Of a stretch of 64,000 nt of DNA, positions 32,101-40,914 are shown in pieces. Source of the stretch: Nitrososphaerota archaeon (lineage in GTDB: Archaea > Thermoproteota > Nitrososphaeria > Nitrososphaerales > Nitrosopumilaceae). The stretch lies in the NCBI GenBank assembly GCA_028867595.1, contig JAGWGB010000006.1, positions 28,027-92,026 of the forward strand, in the 5' to 3' direction. Numbering within the stretch: the stretch's first letter is position 1; the number at the start of each line of letters is the position of its first letter. The notes under the pieces are model-generated. The model searched no databases, was not told the origin of the DNA, and saw only the letters and a list, made by a program, of their open reading frames with translations. The translations under genes were made by a program, and so were the position numbers.

Positions 32101-33928
32101 GGAAACTTTCAGCCAGATCTCACCCAGTGAGTTCTTTTACAGGAATAGAGATCTTGCTGGTTTTAGCAATCCAACTAGGTCGCTGTACACATCAGTGAGA
32201 GAGTTTGTGGAAAACGCACTTGATGCATGTGACCAAAAGAAAATACTGCCTGATATTCATTTATCAATAAAGGCAGTAGATTTGGAACAATCTGATCCAA
32301 AATCTTACATTTTAACCGTAAAAGACAATGGGCCTGGAATAGACGCAAAACATGTACCACATGCATTTGGTACAGTCCTTTATGGTTCAAAATTTGGTCT
32401 CAAACAGGCAAGAGGAATGTTTGGTCTTGGTGCCACCATGGCAATACTGTATGGGCAAATAACTACAAACAAACCAGTCACTGTGAAAAGTTGCTCTGAT
32501 GGAAAAACTAGCGATGAATTTGTTATGCTGCTTGACATTCAGAAAAACAAGCCAGTAATTTTAAAACATAATACAAAAGAGGCATCCAAGACGGGGCTTT
32601 CTGTAAGCATTGTACTTGAAGGAGATTATTCAAAAGCAGGCTCAAAGATACGCGACTATGTCTCTCAAACATCACTTATCACACCTTATGCTTCAATAAC
32701 ATTTGAGGATCCGTCAGGAGAAAAGTTTCACTATCCAAGAATAGTAAAAGAAATGCCTCCGCCACCAACAATAATCAAACCGCACCCGCATGGCGTAGAT
32801 GTTGAAACAATCAGGAGAATGATAGTTGATACTCATTACCAGATTCCAACTGTTGACAACAAAATGATAGAAAAAATAAAAAAAGAACTGGGCAAGAAAA
32901 AAAATCTCACAAGCAAGGAAATACTGGAAAAAGCTCAGAAAAAATGGTCTGATCTATCACGACCGGTTAGAACAATAGTTGCAGTAATGGCATTTTTGAA
33001 TATTGATTTTGAAGGGTTACAAAAGATAAGAATTGATGATATCGATGTTGCCAACAAGAGGATTACTTACTGGGATTTTGGTGAAGCACAATCTCATGGA
33101 ATAGATCTTGACCCAGAAAGCCCATACTACAAACAACTTGCAAATACCGTCCAGGGAGATACATTGCTCACCTTTTTGACTAAACGATTTCAAAGAGTAG
33201 GCCCAACTACAGCAGAAAAATTCTGTGAGTTTGCAAAACTCAAGCCTGAGAAAAGAATAGGCAGCATGACAAATGAAGAACTAGTCAGGCTAGCAGACGC
33301 ACTACAAAAATTTGATGACTTTTTGGCTCCTGACCCAAGCTGTCTTGCACCATTGGGAGAAGAGCCTCTCTCTAAAGGCATTATGAAGTTCTTCAACCCT
33401 GAATTTGCCTCTGTAATACAGCGCAGCGCATCTGCCTATTCGGGTTTCCCGTTTGTTGTGGAGATGGGCATAGCATATGGTGGAGATATACCGTCAGCTG
33501 GCCTCAAAGTATACAGATTTGCAAATAGGATACCTCTGCTTTATGACGAAGGAAGCGATGTTGTACTAAAGATAGTAAATGAGATGGATTGGAGTAGGTA
33601 CAAGGTTAAAGGCGATCCTCCGCTTGTAATAGTTTCTCACATTTGTTCTACTAGGATACCATACAAGACTGTAGGAAAGGAAAATGTTGCAGACAGGCCT
33701 GAACTTGAACGCGAACTAAAAAATGCACTACAATTTCTGGCAAGAAAACTTGCCGTCCACATGTCAAGGCAGGGAGCTGCAGACATGGCAAAGAAAAGGG
33801 CCAATCTATACGCGAAATATGTTCCGCTCATTGCTCAGTTTGCAACAGAACTGTCAGGACAGAAAAAAGAGCCAAATTATAAACAGCTAATAAAGATGGG
33901 AAGTGAAATTGAAGACCAAATCCAATAA
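32081..33928 (+). CDS. top6B: DNA topoisomerase VI subunit B
   Basis: About 615 residues. The GHKL ATPase is visible as REFVENALDACD, DNGPGID and ARGMFGLGATMA; a helix-two-turn-helix and transducer domain follow. Topo VI relaxes and decatenates DNA and is the archaeal type IIB enzyme. The frame is open to an earlier ATG at 31946 inside the KH gene; the GTG at 32081 is chosen as it gives a normal N terminus (KETFSQISPSEFFYRNRDLAG) and follows a gggagg sequence. A TTG at 32093 is a further option. It overlaps top6A. Confidence 0.95.
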   Translation: MKTSLSKETFSQISPSEFFYRNRDLAGFSNPTRSLYTSVREFVENALDACDQKKILPDIHLSIKAVDLEQSDPKSYILTVKDNGPGIDAKHVPHAFGTVLYGSKFGLKQARGMFGLGATMAILYGQITTNKPVTVKSCSDGKTSDEFVMLLDIQKNKPVILKHNTKEASKTGLSVSIVLEGDYSKAGSKIRDYVSQTSLITPYASITFEDPSGEKFHYPRIVKEMPPPPTIIKPHPHGVDVETIRRMIVDTHYQIPTVDNKMIEKIKKELGKKKNLTSKEILEKAQKKWSDLSRPVRTIVAVMAFLNIDFEGLQKIRIDDIDVANKRITYWDFGEAQSHGIDLDPESPYYKQLANTVQGDTLLTFLTKRFQRVGPTTAEKFCEFAKLKPEKRIGSMTNEELVRLADALQKFDDFLAPDPSCLAPLGEEPLSKGIMKFFNPEFASVIQRSASAYSGFPFVVEMGIAYGGDIPSAGLKVYRFANRIPLLYDEGSDVVLKIVNEMDWSRYKVKGDPPLVIVSHICSTRIPYKTVGKENVADRPELERELKNALQFLARKLAVHMSRQGAADMAKKRANLYAKYVPLIAQFATELSGQKKEPNYKQLIKMGSEIEDQIQ

Positions 33929-35009
33929 ACAAAAGACTGCAGAAACAAGAAAGGCAAATCTCCTTTCCTTGTTGCAAAAGCATGGACTTAACATATACGA
34001 TGATCTTGACAAAGGCAAATTTCCGCAGTTTGTCATCCCAAGCAGATCTGTAAACAACATTGTTTATGACAAAAAAATTAGGCAGTATATACTAGGAAAT
34101 GCAAGTGCTGTTAGAAGCGCAAGAAACATGTCGCAGCTTCGCTCTTACACACAGCTTGCATGGCTTGCCTTTTTTGTTAATAGATTGGTAAGAGAGGGAA
34201 AATCATCTACATTAAGAGACATTTACTATTCGTCTCAGGCATTTAGTATTGATTTTGAAGACCAGCCAGAATCAGACAACATCATAGTGGATTTGGAAGC
34301 TGTCACTTCAAGCCCTCGTGAAGAATTTCACATATTTCCTGAGGAGAGAAGCAGCGTGTTTGGAGACCTGACTATAGAGTATACTGTACCTGGATATGAG
34401 GGCAAAAGAGTAAACCTGTCTGATCATCCAGATGGATATCTGATTGGGCCAAGTCTTAGCAGTGCAGAATTGGTAGATACTAGTGCTGAACTAGTCATTG
34501 CAATTGAAAAGGGTGGTCTTTTTACAAGGTTTGTAGAAGAAAATGTACACAAAAAATTCAAGGCAATCATTGTGGACACTGCAGGTCAAGCACCGCGTTC
34601 TACGCGAAGCCTTTTGAAGAGATTAAACAAAGAACTAAGCCTTCCAGTAGTAATTTTGGCTGACGGTGATGTGTATGGAGAACACATAGCCATGGTAATA
34701 AAATCAGGTTCTGCAAATGCAGCTCATCTGCGTGAACTGACCGTACCTGATGCTAAATGGCTTGGGGTGTGGGCAACTGATATTGAAAAATACAAACTCC
34801 CGACAATACCGATGACAGAGTCTGACATTAAAAGAATCTATGACTTGCAAAAGGATCCTAGATATCAAGAAGGAAACTGGAAAAAACAACTAGAGGTCTT
34901 TCTAAAACTTAAGAGAAAGGCAGAACTTGAAGCGTTCTCAAAGTATGGTCTGACAAACATTACTGACAAGTATCTTCCAGCAAAACTAGAAGAATCAAAG
35001 AGTCTCTAG
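33903..35009 (+). CDS. top6A: DNA topoisomerase VI subunit A (Spo11-like)
   Basis: 368 residues. The catalytic tyrosine is in LRDIYYSSQAF of the winged-helix (CAP) domain, and the Toprim domain has IEKGGLFTRF and the acidic pair in ILADGDVYG. It is the DNA-cutting subunit, homologous to meiotic Spo11. It starts at a GTG overlapping the last 26 bases of top6B, so the two are translated as a pair. Its 3' end overlaps a convergent gene by 15 bases. Confidence 0.96.
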   Translation: MKLKTKSNKQKTAETRKANLLSLLQKHGLNIYDDLDKGKFPQFVIPSRSVNNIVYDKKIRQYILGNASAVRSARNMSQLRSYTQLAWLAFFVNRLVREGKSSTLRDIYYSSQAFSIDFEDQPESDNIIVDLEAVTSSPREEFHIFPEERSSVFGDLTIEYTVPGYEGKRVNLSDHPDGYLIGPSLSSAELVDTSAELVIAIEKGGLFTRFVEENVHKKFKAIIVDTAGQAPRSTRSLLKRLNKELSLPVVILADGDVYGEHIAMVIKSGSANAAHLRELTVPDAKWLGVWATDIEKYKLPTIPMTESDIKRIYDLQKDPRYQEGNWKKQLEVFLKLKRKAELEAFSKYGLTNITDKYLPAKLEESKSL

Positions 35010-35465
35010 TTTCTTAATCCTAAGTGTAAGAACACCGTTTCTGTACTTGAAATCATGAATTCCCATGTCGGGAGTTGTCTCAATTGGAACTTCTTTTGAA
35101 AAGTGGCCCGACCCGCGTACATACAAGACTCCATTGATCAGCCTTACTGTCACTTGATCTTCAGGACCTGGCACTTCGGCAACAAACACGATCTCGTTTT
35201 CACCCTTGATCAAGTCATATACCCAGTTTTTACTCTCAGATTCTTTTGGTGCATATTGGGGCTGCGTATCTCTTGTCATCTTCTTGAGCACCTTGACCCA
35301 GTAAATCATGATAACCGCAGTTATTCCAATTAAAATGAAACTGACATATCCTGCATCATTTCTTAATGAGAGAACGTACACGACCCCCAAGAATAGAAGA
35401 ACCATTAGCGGTATGATAAAGTCAAATGATTTGTCATTAGAATATCGGCTCTTGTAGCTGCTCAA
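34995..35465 (-). CDS. Membrane-anchored Hsp20/alpha-crystallin-like protein
   Basis: About 156 residues with two adjoining hydrophobic helices (about residues 15-55), then an NWVYDLIKGENEIVFVAEVPG strand-rich domain ending GVLTLRIKK, which looks like an alpha-crystallin/CS domain. Most small heat-shock proteins are soluble; a membrane-anchored one is unusual. The frame is open to 35585, overlapping ubiX, but the TTG at 35465 lies 34 bases from a clear minus-strand TATA box (gtttatattt at 35495-35504), so I chose it. Role unknown; chaperone-like is an inference. Confidence 0.62.
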   Translation of the reverse strand: MSSYKSRYSNDKSFDFIIPLMVLLFLGVVYVLSLRNDAGYVSFILIGITAVIMIYWVKVLKKMTRDTQPQYAPKESESKNWVYDLIKGENEIVFVAEVPGPEDQVTVRLINGVLYVRGSGHFSKEVPIETTPDMGIHDFKYRNGVLTLRIKKLETL

Positions 35466-35551
35466 TCTATTTCTGTATAAGCAACCATTTATCCAAATAT
35501 AAACACTCGTAGAATTCCCTTGACCAATTCTGTATATGTTAGTGAATATTT

Positions 35552-36127
35552 CTAACTGCTTGTTGTAGGGTTTGCAGTATCCCATCTCTTGAAAAGATCG
35601 TGCTCTATACCAAACTGGTCAAGACATTTTCCAACTATGTGGTTTATCAAATCATCTACATTTTTTGGCCTATTGTAGAACCCTGGCATGGCAGGCAAGA
35701 TGACTATTCCTATTCTTGCAAGCTTTAACATGTTTTCAAGATGTATGCTTGTTAATGGCGTTTCTCTTGGTACTATCACAAGCTTGCGAGACTCTTTTAT
35801 TGTAACTCCTGCTGCACGTGCAACAAGTGTCTCTTCATAACCATTGGCAATGCTTGATAGAGTTTTCATGCTGCACGGTATTATGATCATTCCATCTGTT
35901 TTGTGAGTGCCGCTTGAAACATTTGCGGCCATGTTAGAATCTTCAGAATAACTACCAGCTAATGACTTGACATATTTCAAGTCAACATCTGTTTCCAGCA
36001 CTAGACATTTTTTGGCCCACTCTGTCATTATTAGATGAACATCAACATTACAGCGTTTTAGAACTTCAAGCATTCTTATTCCATAAACAATTCCGGAGCT
36101 GCCTGTGATGCCTATGACTAGCCTCAT
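35552..36127 (-). CDS. ubiX: Flavin prenyltransferase UbiX
   Basis: 191-residue flavoprotein. GITGSSGIVYGIRM binds FMN phosphate, IIIPCSMKTLSSIANG and VIVPRETPL are family signatures, and LPAMPGFYNRP closes the active site. UbiX prenylates FMN for UbiD-type decarboxylases; the UbiD partner is not in the window. Start ATG at 36127. Confidence 0.94.
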   Translation of the reverse strand: MRLVIGITGSSGIVYGIRMLEVLKRCNVDVHLIMTEWAKKCLVLETDVDLKYVKSLAGSYSEDSNMAANVSSGTHKTDGMIIIPCSMKTLSSIANGYEETLVARAAGVTIKESRKLVIVPRETPLTSIHLENMLKLARIGIVILPAMPGFYNRPKNVDDLINHIVGKCLDQFGIEHDLFKRWDTANPTTSS

Positions 36128-36181
36128 AGTAGAACTGTTCTTCTTCGCTATTTAATTTCATAGTTTTGGGCATGTTTAATT

Positions 36182-36565
36182 ATGACAAAACTTGTCTCTG
36201 CATCTGTGAGTGTAAACATAGATGATGTTGAAGAAAAACTTGCGTCAGAACTCAAACTGTCACCATCGCAAGCCAAAGTTTTTGTCTTTATCGTAAAGAA
36301 CGGAAAACAATCTGCAGAAAGCATTGCTCAAGGCATTGGCATGTCAGTACTGGATGCATCTAAAGTGGCAAAAAGCCTTGTTGATTTGGGAGGTTTTATA
36401 GATATCACAAAAACAGAATTTGAATCCATGCATCCAAGATTTGCTGTTGTTAACATGTATCGAAGGATGTGCATGCGAGAAAATATTCCTTTTAAAAAGA
36501 ATTTACTAGTTGACAACATATCAATTGTTTTAGAAAAACCGTACGATGATGCAAGAACTAAATAG
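36182..36565 (+). CDS. TrmB-like winged-helix regulator
   Basis: 127 residues. LSPSQAKVFVFIVKNGKQSAESIAQGIGMS followed by KVAKSLVDLGGFI is a TrmB-type winged helix; the N-terminal arm and C-terminal helix (about 30 residues each) have no recognised sensor domain. It is the first of three short same-strand genes. Target unknown. Confidence 0.75.
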   Translation: MTKLVSASVSVNIDDVEEKLASELKLSPSQAKVFVFIVKNGKQSAESIAQGIGMSVLDASKVAKSLVDLGGFIDITKTEFESMHPRFAVVNMYRRMCMRENIPFKKNLLVDNISIVLEKPYDDARTK

Positions 36566-36587
36566 AACCCAATATTGAGAAGGAACG

Positions 36588-36986
36588 ATGTCTGCAAACG
36601 AGGATTCTTGTAAACATGAGATTGTTTACTATGGAGTAACTAACATAAATTATGAAAAGAGAACTATTGGTTCTGTAGATGCATGGCGTTGCGTAAAATG
36701 CAAAAAAGTGTTTTGCGAGGAAAAACAACTAGGAATTGATAGTATTGTTGATTATGTTGGCATGCCAAAAATATCTGCAGATCAAAAATGGGCAGTTCTT
36801 CTTTGTAACTTGAAAAAACACAAAGACAAATGGAAGCTTGTTAAAATTAAAAAAGACGATGAAATTCAACATGAATGCTTGGGGGAAAAGGTCATCACAC
36901 TCAAAGTCAAAGACTTTAAAATAGAAGATGACAAGCACTGGAATTTTCTAATTGAAAACTCTGTAAATAAGGCAGTAGAGATATAG
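36588..36986 (+). CDS. Zinc-ribbon-containing hypothetical protein, 132 residues
   Basis: WRCVKCKKVFCEEKQLG holds a CxxC pair plus a third cysteine; an SCKHEIVYYG at the start may supply the remaining ligands. The lysine-rich second half has no recognised fold. It begins 22 bases after the TrmB-like gene and ends eight bases before the next one, so the three are probably one transcript. No function is recognised. Confidence 0.62.
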   Translation: MSANEDSCKHEIVYYGVTNINYEKRTIGSVDAWRCVKCKKVFCEEKQLGIDSIVDYVGMPKISADQKWAVLLCNLKKHKDKWKLVKIKKDDEIQHECLGEKVITLKVKDFKIEDDKHWNFLIENSVNKAVEI

Positions 36987-36994
36987 AATCTAGT

Positions 36995-37279
36995 ATGAAT
37001 CTTGAGGTTCATATAAACAACGTACACGGCAGCCAAATAGCAGCTAAATTAACAGGTGTTTTTACCTTGGATGGACACTCCTTCAAGTTCAGCGCAATTG
37101 CCTTTGGAAGAATAGGAGGTCACAATATTGGTGCAAAAATTTCAAAGATAGTGGAAAAAGAGCTAGTAAAACTTGGGTATAATGTAGATGATGTGATAAA
37201 TGAACTGCAGCAAAAACTAGTACGTGGAGACATTTCTCTCCCCGAAGGACTCAAAAAAGAGTCATTTGCAGACAGCTAA
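36995..37279 (+). CDS. Hypothetical alpha/beta protein, 94 residues
   Basis: A compact protein with a [20 protein letters not shown] segment and a helical C terminus. No family is recognised, but the composition and length look like a genuine conserved protein. It ends four bases into the convergent mtnP gene. It follows the zinc-ribbon gene closely. Confidence 0.65.
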   Translation: MNLEVHINNVHGSQIAAKLTGVFTLDGHSFKFSAIAFGRIGGHNIGAKISKIVEKELVKLGYNVDDVINELQQKLVRGDISLPEGLKKESFADS

Positions 37280-38070
37280 AAACTGGCCTCTTCCAAGGCC
37301 TTGGCACAAGAGCATCCTCTTTGCTGAGGAATCAAGTCAAGTAAAACTCCAAGAAGATTCTTTGTGGTCTGTACGTTCTTTGACAGCGTTTCCAAAACTT
37401 CTTTGGCAGTAACTGGCTTTTCTGCCCATACATCATAATCTGTTACTGTAGAAACTGAAACATAACAAATCTGGGCTTCTCTTGCAAGCTGGCATTCTGG
37501 AACCAAAGTCATTCCTATAATGTCAGCTCCTATGGCATTTTTGTAGAATTTTGATTCTGCCCTTGTGGAAAACCTCGGGCCCTCTATGCAGACATATGTA
37601 GCATTTTTGTGTAGGTGCAAATCGATTTTTTTTGCTGCGCTATATACTGAAGATTGAAGCTCTGGACAAAAGGGATCAGCTACTGATATGTGAATTACTT
37701 TGCCGTCTTCAAACAAAGTATACTTTCTTGATTTTGTAAAATCGATAAATTGGTTAGGGATGACAAAATCTCCTGGCTTTAGCTTCTCCTGTAGGCTGCC
37801 AACTGCAGATGGAGCTATTATCCTTTTAATTCCCATCTCTTTGAAGGCCCAAATATTTGCTCTAAAGTTTATGAGATGTGGAGGAATGGTATGTTTTCTT
37901 CCATGTCTTGGCATGAACGCAACTTTTCTGCCTTTGTACATTCCAACTGTTATCAAGTCTGAAGTTTTTCCAAACGGTGTGTCTATTGTGATCTCTTTGC
38001 TCTCACTTAATAATCCTGGATCGTAAATTCCAGTTCCACCAAATATTCCTATTTCAGCTTGTTCTGTCAA
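37276..38070 (-). CDS. mtnP: S-methyl-5'-thioadenosine phosphorylase
   Basis: 264 residues. FGGTGIYD near residue 10 and [19 protein letters not shown] bind phosphate, and [11 protein letters not shown] is the purine-nucleoside-phosphorylase signature. It splits methylthioadenosine from polyamine synthesis to adenine and methylthioribose-1-phosphate. The gene overlaps the end of apt by four bases (ATGA); apt recycles the adenine to AMP, so the pair is a salvage operon. Confidence 0.95.
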   Translation of the reverse strand: MTEQAEIGIFGGTGIYDPGLLSESKEITIDTPFGKTSDLITVGMYKGRKVAFMPRHGRKHTIPPHLINFRANIWAFKEMGIKRIIAPSAVGSLQEKLKPGDFVIPNQFIDFTKSRKYTLFEDGKVIHISVADPFCPELQSSVYSAAKKIDLHLHKNATYVCIEGPRFSTRAESKFYKNAIGADIIGMTLVPECQLAREAQICYVSVSTVTDYDVWAEKPVTAKEVLETLSKNVQTTKNLLGVLLDLIPQQRGCSCAKALEEASF

Positions 38071-38579
38071 TATTTCACCAGTGCTTCGTATCTGTAATCT
38101 TTGATTGATTTGGAACCTTTCAGATCTGTCAACTCTACAATAAACGCAAAACCGGCAACGGTTCCACCTATCTTCTCAACTAGCTTGGCTGCGGCCTTTG
38201 CTGTACCGCCTGTTGCAAGCAAATCATCGCATATGAGAACTCTCTCGCCCTTTTTCACCGCGTTTTTTTGAATTTCCATAGTGGCAGTGCCATATTCTAT
38301 ATTGTAACTTGTCTTGTGTGTTGGACCTGGCAGCTTGCCCTCTTTTCTTATCATTATCATTCCTTTGTTGTACTTGAGAGCAAGTGCACAAGCTAATGGA
38401 AAACCTCTTGATTCTATGCCTGCAAAGAGATCTATGTCCTTATGATGAATGCGCTTTGAAAACTCGTCTATTACAAGTGATAGTGCAGATGGGTCTCTTA
38501 AAAGAGGACTAATATCCCTAAATAAGATGCCTTTTTTTGGGAAATCAGGGATCTCGGCAATTTTTTCTCTTAGATTCAC
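38067..38579 (-). CDS. apt: Adenine phosphoribosyltransferase
   Basis: 170-residue type I phosphoribosyltransferase. The PRPP-binding motif [16 protein letters not shown] and the preceding [12 protein letters not shown] match Apt. It starts with GTG ([10 protein letters not shown]). Partner of mtnP. Confidence 0.95.
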   Translation of the reverse strand: MNLREKIAEIPDFPKKGILFRDISPLLRDPSALSLVIDEFSKRIHHKDIDLFAGIESRGFPLACALALKYNKGMIMIRKEGKLPGPTHKTSYNIEYGTATMEIQKNAVKKGERVLICDDLLATGGTAKAAAKLVEKIGGTVAGFAFIVELTDLKGSKSIKDYRYEALVKY

Positions 38580-38627
38580 AAATGCTTCACAAGCTGTGGA
38601 TGTAAAAAATATTTCTCAATTTGAGAA

Positions 38628-40811
38628 TTACTGAATTGTTATAGGTGTAGTAACTTTGCCAACCGTGCTTGATACTTGAACCGTGTAACTTCCAGGACTG
38701 AAAGACTTGGGAATGAGCCACTCTGTGTTGTAATCTCCACGGTTTGTCGATTGTATCTGTAAGGTTTGAAGCGATGTGTTATTTGTTCCTAGTATGTTGA
38801 TGGTGACCCCGACTGACTGGCCTGCTCCACTACCAGATATCTGGACAAGGCCTCCTGTACTGTAAATTGGAGGACTCTTGTCAAGTTCAACAGTTAATGT
38901 AGATTCTGATCTTACAACTATGGGTATGCTCTTGTGATCTATGCCGCTAGTGGCATCAAGCTTCCAAGTTCCTGGCAGGCCATTATCTGGAATTCTAAAA
39001 TCAAACGCAGAAAATATACCCTGTTTGTCTACAAACTCTTGTTCAACCTTTGCCTGCAAGCCGTTCGGGTCAGTCAAACCGACCTGTATGATGCAGTTTG
39101 GATTGGCATTTCCAAAAATAAGCAGGTTATCCCCGGGGAAATACGTGTCTTTTACGGTTCTCAAGCTTATCTGTCCGCAACCCGTCTGGAGTCCTACTGC
39201 AAACTGCTTTTCTACCTTGTCAGTACCTCTAGTAAGCACAAGTGAGTATATGCCTGGTGTATATGATGTTAAATTAAAAGAGTACGTGGCAAAGCCGTCT
39301 TGTCCTACCAAAATGGTATCAGAAAATTTTTCTTGATCAGATGGATCTACTACAACTAGATTCAATGTAGAGCTATGCGGAGCAGAGATGCTAAGCAGAG
39401 GCTTGTCAGTAACTTGATAGTTCAATTTGTCCAAATTGGCAGATAAAAGTGCAGATGGGGCAACGCCAACTCCAATGTTAAGGCTGACTTGATCACTTCC
39501 TTGTGATGCAGTAATAGTATAAGTGCCTACAAGAGCTGTAGTACTTACCTGATATATTGCTGAAAGTTTTCCGTCTGCTGTGACATTAACCTCCTTTGCA
39601 AAAACTTGAGCTGAAGTTTGATCTAGTATTACAATGGATACTGGCATATTGGATATGGAAGTGCCATTTATCACTACTATATCACCTGGGTTGTATGTCG
39701 TTTGTGATGTGTATATGGTAAGCTGATGGGCACTAGTTACTGTGTAATCTTTAGAGACTTGGCTTTTTCCATCTGAAACTGACACTGTGTATTTTCCAAA
39801 GGGCCTGTCATTAGGAATTATTTGTGAAATTGCATAGTTTCCACTTTTGTCAGCATTGGCTGTAAATGTGGTTATGCTTGTTTCATTTGAATTCAATATG
39901 GAGACAGTTATTGTACTGCCGGGATTTGCAGTTCCGCTAATTTTTCCAGTGTCTCCTGGATGCAAAACAGCGTCAATGTTCAAAGTTAATGGAATTGACG
40001 TCAGAGTGATTGTTGAGCGAGATGGTGGAGCCGCCTCTATTGCTGTGGTAAATGTCTTCTGATTGTTTGCTTGGTCCTTTAGAACAAAGTCAACACTTCC
40101 TGGTTGAACCGTCTGTGGAATTGTAGTAGTAACCACAAAATTCCCGTTACTATCGGATGAAAAAGAATCAATCTTCTGACTTCCTATGTACAGATCAAGA
40201 GGAGTTGATGATGTGAAACTTTGTCCAACAACGCGCACATCAAAACCTGGAGCGGGAGTTGACGGTACAATTCTAAAAGTTGACATGTCTAGTATGCCTC
40301 TAGGGGTTGGAGGCGGCTGGTTGGTATTTTGAGTATTGCCGTTACTTGGATTTTGAGTATTGCCATTGCCTGGATTCTGAGTATTGGTATTTTGCTGTGT
40401 TACAGCTCCAATCTCGCCAGTACCTATCTGATTGTTGTTTGCGTCAGATGCTGTCCATACAAGATCTGGAGTGGGCTGGTCGGTACTGATTGTAAATGTT
40501 GTAGCGTCACCAGGCTTGATGGGACTAGAAGAAAAAAATGCTATTGTTGTCTGCGATGTCTTCTTTCCCATCCATCCATTTCCTAATGTAAAAGACTTGA
40601 AATTCCCATTTTTAATTTCTACTGTAAATGATGCAATATCCGAAGTGCTTGAAGGATTATTGGTAACTTGAAGTAAAGTTTTACTCATAACGTTTGTAGC
40701 AGTAACTGTCACCAGTTCAGGTGCAGCTTGTGCTAGTGGCATAAAAGCAGTCAATGTACCACTAATGATTAGAGCTAGAATAATGCTGGATTTTAATAAC
40801 ACTTTACTCAA
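38628..40811 (-). CDS. Large secreted protein with Ig-like repeats
   Basis: 727 residues. A signal peptide (about residues 1-29, ending LAQAA) is followed by a first domain (to about residue 135), an Asn/Gln/Pro-rich linker (NTQNPGNGNTQNP type), and a series of beta-rich modules of about 90 residues with recurring motifs such as YNPGDIVVINGT, YFPGDNLLIFG and YSTGGLVQISG. These look like bacterial-Ig/MG2-type surface domains. No C-terminal membrane helix or PEFG motif is present, so it must be released or held by other surface proteins. It may be adhesin-like, but this is not proven. Confidence 0.75.
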   Translation of the reverse strand: MSKVLLKSSIILALIISGTLTAFMPLAQAAPELVTVTATNVMSKTLLQVTNNPSSTSDIASFTVEIKNGNFKSFTLGNGWMGKKTSQTTIAFFSSSPIKPGDATTFTISTDQPTPDLVWTASDANNNQIGTGEIGAVTQQNTNTQNPGNGNTQNPSNGNTQNTNQPPPTPRGILDMSTFRIVPSTPAPGFDVRVVGQSFTSSTPLDLYIGSQKIDSFSSDSNGNFVVTTTIPQTVQPGSVDFVLKDQANNQKTFTTAIEAAPPSRSTITLTSIPLTLNIDAVLHPGDTGKISGTANPGSTITVSILNSNETSITTFTANADKSGNYAISQIIPNDRPFGKYTVSVSDGKSQVSKDYTVTSAHQLTIYTSQTTYNPGDIVVINGTSISNMPVSIVILDQTSAQVFAKEVNVTADGKLSAIYQVSTTALVGTYTITASQGSDQVSLNIGVGVAPSALLSANLDKLNYQVTDKPLLSISAPHSSTLNLVVVDPSDQEKFSDTILVGQDGFATYSFNLTSYTPGIYSLVLTRGTDKVEKQFAVGLQTGCGQISLRTVKDTYFPGDNLLIFGNANPNCIIQVGLTDPNGLQAKVEQEFVDKQGIFSAFDFRIPDNGLPGTWKLDATSGIDHKSIPIVVRSESTLTVELDKSPPIYSTGGLVQISGSGAGQSVGVTINILGTNNTSLQTLQIQSTNRGDYNTEWLIPKSFSPGSYTVQVSSTVGKVTTPITIQ
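40327..40398. repeat. Tandem 24-base repeat in the linker of the Ig-like protein
   Basis: About three 24-base copies (40327-40350, 40351-40374, and a more diverged 40375-40398) starting ttttgagtattgcc. They encode the NTQNPGNG-type linker and could vary in number by slippage. Confidence 0.7.
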
Positions 40812-40914
40812 AAAAACAAGCGATCTGCCTCTAAATTAAATCTTAATGATAAATCATCCAGTCGTTTTGTCTCATGTCTGATTTTAAAAGTGTGAAATTT
40901 CTAAATATCTGTCC

